Below, in pieces: positions 39,648 through 52,030 of a DNA stretch of 64,000 nucleotides (position 1 is the first letter of the stretch; the number at the start of each line of letters is the position of its first letter). The position numbers and the translations under genes are program-made. The notes beneath the pieces were generated by a model. The model saw only the letters and a list, made by a program, of their open reading frames with translations, did no database searches and was not told the DNA's origin. This stretch comes from Gordionus sp. m RMFG-2023. Its lineage: Eukaryota > Nematomorpha > Gordioida > Chordodea > Parachordodidae. The stretch is from the NCBI RefSeq assembly GCF_954871325.1, contig NC_088777.1, forward strand, positions 9,215,366-9,279,365, written 5' to 3'.

Positions 39648-42600
39648 ATGAATAATGAAATCGTGGATAGCTATAATTTGGCAAATTACTTATGTTCTAC
39701 AGAAAATTCCTTTAAGCCCCAAGCTTCCACTAATTTTAAGATCGAGAATTTATTAGCTCCTATAAAGGCTAGCAATCTAAAAAATAATTTTACCATTTTA
39801 GAAAAGAAGGGGGATAAAAGGAAATCATCATTGAACAACAGTGACTTTCAAAATTATTATAAAAATTCATCCAAACTCCTTAAAACTTATGAAAATTCGA
39901 CGATCAAAGACAAGATCATTAGAACTGGCTGGCTAAAAATGGGGGTTAGATTTAATGAATTAGCGCCATTAAAACGTTCCTACTCTGTATCAGATCTAAG
40001 AATTAATGTTAGCTCTTTAAACAATATTTATTCCTCAAATGCTATCAATGATGTGCCTACGAAAGAGAATATTCCCCCCAATAACACCAGTTCTTGCGAT
40101 AATTCTTCTAATAATGATTCAAACAGCGTCAAGACAAATAATGTTGCAATCGATAATAATGTATTATTAGAAAATGACTGTTCGATGCGAAATATGATGA
40201 CTTATCTCGAAGAACAACTTTGTTCCAAGACAGAGAGCAACGTTATAACCGCCCAAGAGATGCGAGGTTTTTATCCTGAGCTTCTTTAATAAAATATATA
40301 ATATAGTTCAGATTTTTTATAAGATATAGAGTAGAATGGGGTTAGTCGAACCGATTTTTACAAAATTGGCTAGAGCTCCTGGTTTTTTTAGATATAAAAA
40401 ATAATATATGATTAGATACCTAAAACTATATTCTATAAAAGAATGCCTTATAAAAAAATTTAAGAATATAATCATTTTTTTTTAAATTTTATTTTTTGTA
40501 AGTAAAAATTTTGTTCAACAAGCCCCAAAGGGGGTCACTTCAAGGGGCATCCTAAACCAATAAGATTTTGAAATTTTTTTTATTACTAACTGCCATAATT
40601 GACTAGTATGGTTTAGCAAACCCGCTAGCTCTAAATTGAGAGATCATGATTGAAATAATATCTAGATATAATAAATAATCATAAAACTTTACCAAATTAT
40701 AGAAGAGTGTTTATGTTTATACTTTGCAATAAAATTTAATCTACATATAAATTATTATATATTAAGATTCTGTCATATAAAAATCTTTTGAAAATTTCAT
40801 CAAAATATTAATTCTTTAATAAAATTTTTAATAATTAATTATCTCAAAAGATTTTTTGTCTATATATGTAAACTAATAGAAACTATTTTATGATAAAATT
40901 TTTACCTTCTGGTGTATTTAATTTTAAAATGAGGGTTTGCCAAACCCCGGGGTTTACCTAACCCCAGTCTCCCCTACTATCTTTTAAACAATAACGTTTT
41001 TTTTATAAAGGTAAGAAGTGTAGGTATATAATTATATAATATAACAGGCAATTTTGGAAATCAGTCAGTATCAGGGGTGTCCGCAGAAATTTTTCCAGGG
41101 TGGAATATTATTTATTTCAAGTGATTTTTAAAATTGAAAAATCTGATTTGATAAGAAATATATTCCAGGATAGAGTAACTACCCTACCCTGTGAATTTTT
41201 AAAACAATTTTTGTCATTACAGTTCCTGTATTTTATAATTTGTATGAAAAATTAAGATAAATTAAGCCAAGTTCCAAAGTTAGAGGCGAAATTATTTTGA
41301 AATTTGCAGTGTTGGTAACTCTCTTCACGCCAAAATACATTTCGGCTCAAATCAGATATTTGAAATCTCTTATAATTTATTATAAATTGATAGATTTCCC
41401 GAATCCCCATGAATTCCAAATCATCATGCAACTAGTGTTATATAAGTTGATCTATAATTATTCAAATAAAAATCTTGATTCAATCATTGTCATTTCAAAA
41501 ATAAATCCGTTTCACCACTGAAATGTATGGTTGTCACCACTGCAAGACTACGTAAGTAAGCAATTTCAAAATATGTTTGTTAAATGGGTTAATCTATAAG
41601 CCAGCTATCATCTCCCAAAAAATCGTGTCTCAATAACCAATAAAAATTAGTTGTTTTTTTTTATCAAATAACAACCAAATATTTAAAAAGAAAAATAAAC
41701 AACTCATCAAAACCTCGTAACTGATATTTTTTTTTCAAATGCTATCAAATTTTTAACATTATTAGAGCCTTTTTGTGTATACATTATAATAAAAAAAATT
41801 TAATCAAGGGAGGGGGGTGGGTTGAGAAGCGGTACTTCTTTTTTTGTAAGTTTAAATTCGGGAGCGCTTTCAAAAAAAAACTTACTTGCGGAAGAGGAAA
41901 GTTTTATTTTGAAATAGTATGAGCGGAAGCTAGTTTCTTTTGAAATGGTAAGCGCAGGAGCTGGCTCATTTTAAAAAGGGGCGTTAGCAACTCTGTCTTT
42001 ACCAATATGAGTTCCAGAATTATCATTTTTAAATATTTTTTTTCATAACAGGAAACTAATATCCTAAAAGATATAAAATCAAATTTAAATGAAATTTGAA
42101 AAATATCGATAATTTTTTACGTGGTCACCGAATAGCCTTATACTTTTTACCGAAATATCATATTTGTAGTTTTTTCATCCACAAAAATTCATAAAGGCAA
42201 TACTGCTTGGTTTCCAAACTTTCCTATAACATAATATATATTTTATATCATGATATCTTATCATATTATTATACTTAATAAACATATATAGTAATAATTA
42301 TTATAAATGTTTTAAAAAATTTATTATTCCTTTTATATAGATCCTCATACACACATCGTCGCGAAAAAGCCAATAAGAAATGGTAACTTAACCGATGACA
42401 TAGTAAAAGTACAGTACGATAAAATTCACAATTTCATCTGCCAGCACCACCCTTATCTATACAGCGAATTTCAAAGTCCATTAGATCCAGACGTAACCCC
42501 TGATAAAGTTTATAATCATATTAAGGATATATTTAGGAGCAATTATTCAAAGCAACTTACAGCGGATATGTGTAAGAAGATTATTAGCAACGATTATAAT

Positions 42601-43659
42601 ATAGCTCCCAAAAAAAATTTCCAACATTGTCCTAGGGATATTCAAAATTTGCACAACTTCTTCAACCTCAATAAAACGAGAGGACCTAAAAAGAATCTCC
42701 TTAATAAATGTATGAAGGATTTGGATAACCTCCAGACCATACCAATAAAACAGATGTTCAAAAAATCTTTAGAGAATAATGTCGAAACGTCAAGAAGGTT
42801 CCAGAAAGCAGTCACAGATCCTTACATTTTAAATTACTTGGATGAATGTTACTCCTACCTCGATCTAGAAATGCCCAACATAGAAAATGAGAAATTTAAT
42901 TCTAATATCAAATTTCGCAAGGAATCAAATCTCAACGATTTTACGAATTGCAAACCGCAGTCGGAAACAGAGGGAGACAAGAAGATGGGATTGGACATAG
43001 AAAGTGTTGAAGAGGATTTGATTGAAGGTAAAAAGAAAAAATCTAGGACAGTATTCTCTAGGAATCAAATTCATTACCTGGAAAGCGCTTTCAACGACAA
43101 GCATTATTTATCGAGTACCGAAAGGAATTTACTGTCAAAATCTCTAAATTTATCGGAGACTCAAATTAAAATATGGTTCCAGAATAGGCGTAACAAAATT
43201 AAAAGGCTACAGATTTTGACGGGGAGTAGTATGCTCTCAACCTACTCTCCTATTCAAACCAATTATTCTGATGGACTAACATTTGATAAATTGAAAAGTG
43301 TGTTACTGGGGAAAGACTTACAAAGAAGTAAGACATTTCGTCAAGAAAAAGGTATTGTAAACAATCAACAATGTCTATGGCAGGAAGAAATATATAAGCA
43401 ATATTCCCCAATCACATCCATTGATGATAATAATTACAGAATCCCAAACCCTAAAAGATGCCCTAATATAGAACCAATGATATTAGCTAGTAATAACCTT
43501 ACGTCTCCCCAGGAGGAGAGTTATAACTCTTCTAGATCTTATAACGAAGCACCTTCTTTACAGAACGTGTATAAAACTCTAGCAGTGTCGATTCCACCTT
43601 CAAATACCGTGACAATGGCTCGGGTCGTTGATTATTATCGTTATTTATTTTCAAAATAA
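39648..43659 (+). CDS. Hmx: HMX-family (NK-like) homeobox transcription factor
   Basis: Two exons, 39648-40266 and 42341-43659, joined across a 2074-nt GT-AG intron in matching phase (G|AT), give 645 residues. The first in-frame ATG at 39648 was taken as the start. The homeodomain is residues 438-497 (43033-43212): it begins [18 protein letters not shown], carries [20 protein letters not shown] and the recognition helix [15 protein letters not shown] with Gln50 and Asn51. RTVFS and YLSSxER are characteristic of HMX (Nkx5) proteins, which specify neurons and sensory organs. Residue 56 is Ile where nearly all relatives have Trp. Near the N-terminus, residues 30-36 (FKIENLL) form an eh1-type Groucho-binding motif. 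Human HMX proteins are about 350 residues, so this one is long, mostly through Asn/Ser/Lys-rich linkers. Confidence 0.9.
40327..40979. mobile_element. Inverted-repeat element in the HMX intron
   Basis: The left end reads AGAGTAGAATGGGGTTAGTC and the right end, inverted, TAGTAGGGGAGACTGGGGTT followed by AGGTAAACC. The arms share the GGGGTTAG core and a flanking TA. About 650 bp with no credible ORF. The family is uncertain (Tc1/mariner-like ends would suit the TA target). Confidence 0.5.
41072..41995. mobile_element. Cluster of degenerate hAT ends in the HMX intron
   Basis: CAGGGGTGTCCGCAG at 41074 resembles a common hAT left end. CAGTGTTGGTAACTC at 41307 and, inverted near 41995, CAGAGTTGCTAACGC resemble each other as possible terminal repeats. 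Target duplications were not found, so these may be pieces of more than one decayed element. No coding capacity is left. Confidence 0.3.
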
Positions 43660-44856
43660 TTTTTTTTTTTTAAATTTCTATTTAAATTAATTTTTCATGG
43701 TAAATCAGTCAAATCATATTAATATATATTGTGAATCATAAATGGTTATAAACTCCTTTAAATTTTATTCCATCGTAAAATAAAATTAAAGAAAACAAGG
43801 CCATTTTCACCAGTTAAAAATAAATAATTGTCAAATACACTCTAAAATCTTAGATCGGTTTTGAAGTCCAAAGTTATTTCTCTGACCAATATCTGGAAGA
43901 GTATCTTTCAAATCAATAAGTATAATTTCGGTATAATTTCTCTGAGTGCAACGATTACATGTTTATTTCTCTAGAACGACTCCTATTAGGCTTGAGTGGA
44001 CTTCTCGTATTTTTAGTAATTTATTATTTCCTTCGCCAGTAGCTCATTCATGAGCTGCCTCTTTTCTACATGACCACTGAGAGATTATTAATATTTTTAA
44101 AAATGGCACATTATAATCAAATTATAAATATTTTTTTTGTATGATGAATTCTGATGTTAGTTTTATTTTTAATGTTTATTTAATAAATGTATGAAAATAT
44201 TCTGTCTCTAGAATTTTAGTTATCACAAAACCAAAGAAATTTTAATTAGATTTTATAATATTAAAAAACAATTTTTTTTTCATCGCTATAAATAAAAAAA
44301 AAATAAAAAACAATCATGAAAGATAATCTAAAATTTCTAAATTATTTATTTATACAATTATATAATCAAGAGGGAAATGAGTTAATAAGAAAATGGAAAT
44401 TTAATTTAAATTTATATCTTTAAAATTTATTCATTTAAAATTGATATTGATATAATTTTAAAAAGAAATGATAAAACACTAAAATATTAAAACAGCTATA
44501 TAAAAATATGTAAAAATTTATAAAATGACTAAATAAAAATTTATAATTAAAGTATCGAAGACTATGAAAAGTGCTTAATTTTATAATGAAAATGTACCTA
44601 AAAAGCAAGTATAATTGTGTTTAAAAATTTCCAAATAAAGTTTTTGCTTAAGAAATAAAAATTCGCGGTTTTCATTTGTTATGCTAAAAAATTTTCGAGA
44701 TAAAGTTTTTAAAAAAATATATGTAGACTGTGAAAAATTGCCGTTAGTTGAAATGACTATTGGCTGAAATATAAAGTTATTTAATTTTGAATATTTATTG
44801 ATTTTTTTAATTTCCCCACAAGTAAGAGGGTATGTGTTAATTGATAAAGGAAAAGA
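43660..44856. other. AT-rich interval downstream of HMX
   Basis: This holds the presumed 3' UTR of the HMX gene and otherwise low-complexity AT-rich DNA. I see no further gene or element. Confidence 0.4.
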
Positions 44857-45174
44857 ATGACTTGGATTGCAAACCTCGACGAAGATATCTGGCCTTTGGG
44901 TCCTCTGTTTAGATCGAATTTATACGTCGGCTTGAGGAAAAAAGTTGTGAGAGTGATCATAGACTGGGAAACAAATAATATTGATATACATATCCGCGTA
45001 TTTAGTTTATTTCAATTTTTCAGTAGCTAATAAATCTTGGTTTAAGTTTGATGAAACAAAAGAGTAGATGCAACAAAGATCCCAAGCTAGGCACTTGCCA
45101 TCTTCTATGTAAAAGAAAGAAATCGGTTATCTGTTGTAGGAAAAAGGGTTTCATCGTTAAAAGAATCTCAGAAG
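44857..45174 (+). CDS. Candidate two-exon gene fragment with 29-nt intron
   Basis: Exon 44857-44997 begins MTWIANLDEDIWPLGPLF and ends DIHIR in phase 0. A 29-nt GT-AG intron (44998-45026) would lead to exon 45027-45174, which reads LINLGLSLMKQKSRCNKD, then a Cys-rich stretch LGTCHLLCKRKKSVICC, and ends at a GAAG|GTATTC donor. The acceptor is a double CAGTAG; only the downstream AG keeps the frame open. The spacing of five cysteines looks like a small zinc-binding or disulphide-rich module, but I do not recognise a family. No further exon was found and the downstream membrane protein does not join in phase, so the gene is incomplete and the call tentative. Confidence 0.35.
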
Positions 45175-45416
45175 GTATTCACAGTACAGAAGAATATAGA
45201 AACTTACAATTTATATATATATTTATAACCATAAAAAAAATGGAGTGTTTTTAATGCATAAATGTACAAATAGAAACCTACATAAAAATTTTTATTGAAT
45301 GACCATATGATTATAAAAATAATAGCTAATTCTATTAATAGTTATATGATTTTTCTTAAATATTATATAAAATAATTATCTCTATTTAAGCTTTATTGAA
45401 TTAGTTTTTAAAGTGA

Positions 45417-45490
45417 ATCAGCTGTAATAACGCTGAGTTAAATAACGCAACATGATAATGAGTTTACTATAAATGCAGCATTTTCATTTT
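45417..45490. mobile_element. MITE arm related to 10150-10955 outer element
   Basis: GAATCAGCTGTAATAACG, then GTTAAATAACGCAACATG and GTTTACTATAAATGCAGCAT, match, in inverted orientation, the stretch 10955-11030. Only this arm is recognisable. The rest of 45175-46620 has no supported gene; a C run lies near 45804. Confidence 0.45.
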
Positions 45491-46620
45491 TAAAATTTTT
45501 TTTTTTTTAAATTTTAATTTAAAATATTCATGTCTTTATATCGAACCCGATTGTTGGATACAATGTATCACGTGCCCAACACCAAAATAAACTATTACAT
45601 TTCAATCACAAATATTAATAAATAAAGGAATAATCTGGAGAGTTTAATATGATTTACTATAAAAAACAACGTTTAACCATGATCCCTACTAGCACATTAC
45701 TTGAACTTTTTATGTATATTTTGTCTGAATATATTTTATATCAGTATCCTATTTATTATGCTTTTATCTAATTATGGCTATAATAAGATTATCTGATGCA
45801 GACCCCCCCCCCTCACCTCAGTCCCCAATCAGATAGACCTGGAGCCTACTTGTCGAATAATTTAGGCATAAAATTAATTTGCGCATAATTTTACAATCAT
45901 GTTTAATTGGCGCTTAAATAATTCTTCTTTAAAGTTAAACTTAGAATATAACTAATTAAGTATGAAGGAATATTTAGGCATCCCCTCAGAATTTTATGTT
46001 GAAGATTATATATGGATTTGAAAATGGTTAAAAATGTCCTATCGCCATATAATAGGGAGTTAAAACAGGTTAAATTTTTTATACACTTCGATTTCTTTGT
46101 GAATAGCTAAGAATTATTTTCTTTGGCCTATATATATCTTTAATAATTCTTTATTATTTAAGAAAATGAAAATTGTAATTCTCAACAATTTTAAGTTAGT
46201 TATTTACGTCCATCTTAGATATCTTGTTTGAAAATTCTTTGAACAGAACAATGAATTAAGTTAATTTTACAATAGTCTCTCATGTCAATAATTTATTTCC
46301 ATAAGAAGAGCTCGGGTGAAATTGGTGGAATGGAATATAAATTACTTATAAGCATCACTCAGGATTGGGAAAAATGTTCATATCTCAGTTTGGCAGTTAT
46401 ATCATTTTTCTACCTAATAAAATATAAAAATAGTGCCCATTTGTGTAATTCACCCTTTTTGATGTTATTAATTAAATCAACTTATGATTGTTGCAAAATC
46501 ATTATCAACAAAAAAACAATAACTCAAAAAACCAATTATAAAAAAAACAATAAAAAGTCTAATATTAATAAATATCAAATATTTCTATGATATTTTATTC
46601 AAAGAAGTGTTGAAAATATT

Positions 46621-46896
46621 ATGTCATCTAATTGGACCTATTTACCCTTCAACATATTTATGGAGGAGCACGAGCTGGGGTCTGAAGAATACAAAGATTA
46701 CGATATAAATCCTTCTGATTTAGTTATATATGATCATATCCATAATCACGTGATTAATGTTGAACATTGGCTGATTGGATCCATAATATTATTCGCGATG
46801 CTCATTGCTCTCCTGCTGCTAGTACTTCTGCACATGGCTGTCAATCATCAAATCGAAAAATATAGAAGGCGGTACCCGGATATGGATGAATTTTGA
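46621..46896 (+). CDS. Small single-pass membrane protein, family unknown
   Basis: A 91-residue frame runs from ATG to TGA without an intron. It has an acidic N-terminal half (EEHELGSEEYKDYDINPSD), then one hydrophobic helix at about residues 50-72 (WLIGSIILFAMLIALLLLVL), then a short basic tail (IEKYRRRYPDMDEF). By the positive-inside rule the tail should face the cytosol. There is no signal peptide. The layout is like that of small integral membrane proteins, but I cannot assign one. Codon usage and the clean helix make it more convincing than neighbouring frames. An AATAAA lies about 60 nt after the stop. Confidence 0.55.
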   Translation: MSSNWTYLPFNIFMEEHELGSEEYKDYDINPSDLVIYDHIHNHVINVEHWLIGSIILFAMLIALLLLVLLHMAVNHQIEKYRRRYPDMDEF

Positions 46897-48680
46897 AATT
46901 TTCTTAATATACTTTTCTCTTTTTTTTGCGTTAATGGTTTTTTGATTGGCAATAAAATAAAATATTATATAAATAATATGAATTCCTAACTATATAATAA
47001 ATTGAAGGTCGCTCCCCCTTTTTTTGATTTGTCTTGTTTTAAATTTAGGAATATGAAAATGATTAGCACTTGCAACTAAAGTATAAAAGTTCAGTGTTAA
47101 GGTTCCAAGAAGAAAAAATTATAAAAATGTAGATTCAATTTAGGTTAAGACATTGAATTTATAAAGATTTAGGTTCAGTTCATTAATATTCTTTATCGAG
47201 AGTTATTAAAGGTTCAGTAAATATAATTTTTTTATATAGATTTTAATCTTATTTAATTATGAATATAGGGAAATAAGAACAAAACACAGTTTAAAGCTAA
47301 CTCAAAATTTCTTTGATAATTTTTATTTGCATGTAAAATGATTACAGCGTATAATTGAAATTTCAGTTAATGTATCTTTGTCCAACTTTGTTCACTGTGG
47401 CAATAGAATATATTTCAATCGAAAATTCATTTGACCGAAACCTATTTTGATGGGATAGACATACCTATTGTTGCTCCCAGATAGAATTCGGGTTTCTTTT
47501 ATTTTATTCTCAAAATGAAAGAATATCTGAATTTTTAATAATCCATTTGATAGCGTTAAAATAAATTGTGGCACTTATTAATCGTTTTTTTTTGCATTAT
47601 GTAACATATTTTAATTTTTGTTATTTTTTTTTAATTGTTAAGAATTCAAAATCGTCTATGGGGTCAGAGTAATTATTTTGACTTAAATTGAGAAGGAAGT
47701 GTGTCTATTATTATACATTCATCATCAAATATTTCTACATACCAAGTTTGTATAAGGAGTTTTATATCCCCATTATTTTCTATATCTGATAATAATATTT
47801 TATATCGAAGATCAAGATATAGACACACTGAATTCATCATTTTTTTGTTTATCTCCCTTGAAATTATGGAAGAATTAGTAAAATGGGAAATGTAATAATT
47901 TTTTTAAATTTCAATCAGACATCTTTAGAGAGATGAAAAGAAACTATTCAAAATATTTTTTTTAAACGATTCTAATTGCTGTATATATTTTTATTCTTAT
48001 TCTTATAATTATAAATTATTAATACTTTTTAAAAAAATGCATAATAGATAATAGTTTAAAATAAAGAGAACTAAAATAAAAACGCCTAGAGAAAAATTAA
48101 CAATAAAAAAAAATTATGGATTTTTATAAATATTTATTATTTATATAAAAAACCTACATGAACCTGTTGGTCATAAAGGCTTGTAAACATTCGGTTATCT
48201 CCTTTAATTTGTTAAAAGCGGTTTAAATTTATAAAAATATTATATGTAGATTTGGTTCGGCTATCGTGGTTCGCTTTGATACATTGCTTGCAGCATCCAT
48301 AATGAAATTGCAAGCATGATAAATTTTAATATAAATTGCTGGACCCACAAGTGATGCCAGCGCATTTATTTATATAACTATGTTATAGTTTCTAAACTAA
48401 TTAAACAATTTAATTAACATCTTAAACCTTCAAATAGTATATTGAGAAGGGGATTTGGAGAGATCTACATTTCATAATTAATATTGTCCCATATCAAGGG
48501 GAGTGACTATTGTGTGGCTTTCGATTAGCATAAACTGATTTGGGAAGTTTTAGGTTCCCCCATTGAAAGTTTTAGACCCGATTACAAAATAATAATTTTT
48601 GGTTTTCACAGTAAAATTGTTTTTAACACTATACTCATTATTTAAAAGTTGAGCAGTGTGGGAGGGGGGGGGGTGAAGAG
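46897..48680. other. AT-rich interval without a gene
   Basis: Nothing coding could be supported between the small membrane protein and the hAT insertion. A G run (48663-48673) adjoins the transposon and is outside its terminal repeat. Confidence 0.4.
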
Positions 48681-48837
48681 CAGTGACCCCTACAACGGGG
48701 GGGTCCGAAGCAATGCTTCTATAAATTTCTATGGGGGTACTTTTTTTTTTTTAAATTTTTTTAATTTTTTATTTTAAAATTTTTTAAAAAAAATTTTTTT
48801 ATTTTATTTTTTTTTAAATTTTTATGGTCGATGTTTA

Positions 48838-48961
48838 GCAAATTAGTTTGTTATCCGATATTTCTTATCATAAAATTATTTTTCCACTTTCAAGATTTGG
48901 CAAATTAGTTTGTTATCCGATATTTCTTATCATAAAATTATTTTTCCACTTTCAAGATTTG
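48838..48961. repeat. Perfect 62-bp tandem duplication in the hAT leader
   Basis: The unit beginning GCAAATTAGTTTGTTATCC at 48838 is repeated without change from 48900. It lies between the left terminal repeat and the transposase start of hAT copy 1. The absence of differences suggests a recent event. Confidence 0.95.
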
Positions 48962-49055
48962 GCGCAAAATTAAAATTTTATCAAAGGGAATAGTAAAAAT
49001 TTAAATATTAAATCTTATATATAATCATTTATAATTTTTAGATCATTGTCAAAAT

Positions 49056-51084
49056 ATGCCCAAAAATATTAACCAAAAAAAATATAAATGCTTATCTCGC
49101 AATCAAGCCTTCTGGAGGAACAGGCAACAAGATGGCAATATGATGAGCCTTATTAAACTTATTGCAGATTCTGAGCCTGTTCTTAAAATGTATATACAAG
49201 ATAATGAAGAAAGAAGAAGTGAGAAAAAAATTAAGGGATTAAAATCTAAATTATATTCAAATCTGTTATCATATAATAACATAAATATTCTTATTGAAAC
49301 CATGAAAAATATGGTTATAAAAAAAATTCAAAAGGAGATTGAATTCAACAGGTGCTTCAATTATAGTTGATGGCACATATGATGTATCGAAATCAGAAGC
49401 AATAGCTTTGATAGTGAGATATGTTGAAAATAGCGAGACACCTAAGCCCGTTGAAAGGCTGATAGACATTTATTGTACGAGAAATACAACGGGCCTCGAT
49501 ATTAAAAAGAATATAATATCCAAGCTTGGCTCCATGAATCTACCCCTCGAATTCCTAGTGGGGCAAAGCTATGATGGCGCCTCAAACATGAGTGGAAGAA
49601 TTAATGGAGTGCAGGCTTCGATTAGAGCGGAGGCGCCAAAGGCAGCTTTAATTTGGTGCTATTATCATCGATTAAATTTAATAGTTGTTCAATTATGCCA
49701 ATCAGTAAAAGAGCTGCGAAATGTCTTGGGAATATTAGACGAAATTTACGTATATTTTAATGGTGTTAAAAGATATGAAGTACTCAAAACATGTCAGAGT
49801 GATTTACTGACAAAATCACATAGATTTTTACGCATCAAGAATACCACTCGGTAATATTATCTTAATTGTTTCGATATATAATGTTTATTTTATATTTATA
49901 GAAGCTGGCTAACATCATATAAGGCGATTGTAATTTTTTTCCTACTTTATGATGCTTTGAGGGCAGCTTTGGCAAATTTAAAGGATTCTGAAGATCCTGC
50001 CACTTCCACTATGGCTAGTGCTATAGTCTATAGAATAGAAACATTTTATTTTATTTTATCACTATGTGTTTTGGATAAAATATTGTTGATAACAAGCTTG
50101 GCTTGTACAAAATTGCAAACCATTTCGAAGGATATAGGGTTCGCAATAAATCAAATTCAATTGGTAAAAGATTGCCTGATTAATATGAGAAGTATAATTT
50201 AAATTATTATCTTTTATTATTTTATAATCCTAAAATAGATAATAACACTGAATTTTTGGATGTCTTTTCAAAGGCCCAAGATTTTTTGAAGAAGAGAAAT
50301 TTACCTTTTGATTTTGAAAGTTCAAGACTTCAAGCATTACAATCCAAAAAGGAGAGATATATATATACTTTCATCATTAAATATAATATTTTATTTTAGC
50401 TTTAAAATCAGTGTGTTTTATGCTGCACTTGATTTAATTATTATGCAGTTTAGTGAAAGATTTAACGATGAATCGATAAAATTTTTGAGTCAAACATCAT
50501 TTTTTACCCCAAAGGGAATGGCGGAAAAGGCAATTGTTAAAGATGATATCAAGGATATCTGTGAATTTTATCAATTAAATACAAGTCAAGTTTTTGAGGA
50601 AATGTTGATGTTTAGAAATATTTATAAAATGGCTAAAACGGGGGACATAATTATTACTCGTGACCTAGAGGTTAAAGAAGATTTGTCAGATTCTGAGAAT
50701 TGTAAATTTATTTAATTAAAATATTTTTACTAATACATTATTTAGCTTCTTCTGATGATGATAATAATTCTGAGATGAATGATTCAGACTGGAAAAACTA
50801 TTCATTTATTTTACCTTATCATCTGCTTATAAATTTTTCTGCTTTCCCTAACAATTTTATATAAATATTTATTAACTATTCCTACTACATCATGTACTGC
50901 CGAAAGGGTCATGAGTAAAATTAAACTAATTAAAACAAGACTTCGTAGTGTCATGAAAGATCCATTTCTTAATAATTTAACCATTTTATCAATGGAAAAT
51001 AATTTATTTAAACATTTAAATATTGATAAAATTATAAATTCTTTTGCTTTCTCTTCCCCTAATTTATCTAAATTATTAATTTAA
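49056..51084 (+). pseudogene. hAT transposase (DUF4371 plus hAT dimerisation domain)
   Basis: The enzyme would cut and paste the element. The N-terminal part has LSRNQAFWRNRQQDGNMMSL and MVIKKIQKEI. The DUF4371 catalytic part has SIIVDGTYDVSKSEAIALIV, SYDGASNMSGRI, WCYYHRLNLIVVQLC and YFNGVKRYEVL. The C-terminal dimerisation block has LLTIPTTSCTAERVMSKIKL. Introns at 49852-49901, about 50194-50241 and two further ones downstream restore the frame between blocks; the first is also visible in copy 2. Near 49340, compared with copy 2 (FNRWFSVIVDE), two bases are missing, which shifts the frame and disables the gene. The first exon starts at the ATG at 49056. The gene ends LLI with TAA at 51082-51084. 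Confidence 0.85.
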
Positions 51085-51260
51085 AAATAATATTTTTAAA
51101 GCATATATTTTTTACATTATATTTATATTATAATAAATATTGATGCAATAAAAATTATTTTTGAAATTTATTGGTGTCAAAAAATAATTTACAATGGGGG
51201 GGGGGGGGTACTTTAGGGGGGTATTCTGCTTCTATCCCTCAAAAAGTGTAGGGGTCACTG

Positions 51261-52030
51261 GTGAGGAGGTTGAGTGAGAAAGGTTTATTAGTTAAAAATG
51301 ATATTTACAAAATGGTATGCATGCCTCTTATAGTATTTCTTAAAATTATTGTCTATTGACAAAGTGTGCATAGTCACTCCAAGACAGAAAATTTGTTGTA
51401 GGAAAACCTTCTTTTAAATTGACCCTCTACCCTCCTTAGAAAATTTTCATTCACCGCCTTCGCCCGTAATATTCTTCCATCAACTATACTATAACAACCC
51501 CATGAAAAAATTTATAATAAGCCACCATATATAACCTCAGAAAAATTCCAATTACCATTAAAATTAAAATAATTATCTATTAATAAATTTTTTTTCAAAT
51601 AGTGTTATCTAATTTACCCTATTCCTCTTTGGATTCCTACCCCCTATTCTCTTCAAGAAAATTAAAGGCAAATTGCTCCTATCCCTTTATGTAGACGTCG
51701 AGTCTACCTGTGAGAACAATAAGTCATATATCCTTACTCCTCTCTAACCTATTCGCCCTATCCTATCAATTTATCTTCTATTCCCTTAAAAGGAGGTTCC
51801 TAATTCCCGTTTAGATATATAGAAAAGAATATCCCCTAACCCTTCCTCCAGGGATATTTTGTAAAATTTAAAAAATCAAAATTCTAAATGTAAGATAAAA
51901 TTTAGCAGAATTGTTTTATTAAAATAAAATAATATATTATGTGCTATGGCAAAGACAAACATAAGAGACTACATGAATGGGGGGGGAGGGGAGGGGGAGG
52001 TGACATTTATTTTCACATATCTTTAGTACA
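51261..52030. other. Repeat-like interval with pyrimidine-rich tracts
   Basis: No gene is seen. The segment at 51430-51480 (CACCGCCTTCGCCCG) and the following C/T-rich DNA resemble 12880-13460, so an unclassified dispersed repeat may be present in both. A G-rich tract lies at 51979-52000. Confidence 0.35.

Larger units (their letters stand above)
48681..51260 (+). mobile_element. hAT transposon, copy 1, full length
   Basis: Terminal inverted repeats CAGTGACCCCTACA lie at 48681-48694 and, inverted, at 51247-51260. An 8-bp target duplication flanks them with one mismatch (GTGAAGAG and GTGAGGAG). G runs sit just inside both ends, as in copy 2. The element holds one transposase gene with introns on the plus strand. 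The extra length over copy 2 is partly a 62-bp tandem duplication in the leader. Confidence 0.93.

Noticed and set aside
45048-45254. Cysteine-rich peptide resembling a defensin
   Set aside because: There is no signal peptide, and the frame continues upstream in phase with another exon, so the internal ATG is probably not a start.
46282-46590. 102-codon frame before the small membrane protein
   Set aside because: Low-complexity Lys/Asn tail and no recognisable domain; it could be chance in AT-rich DNA.
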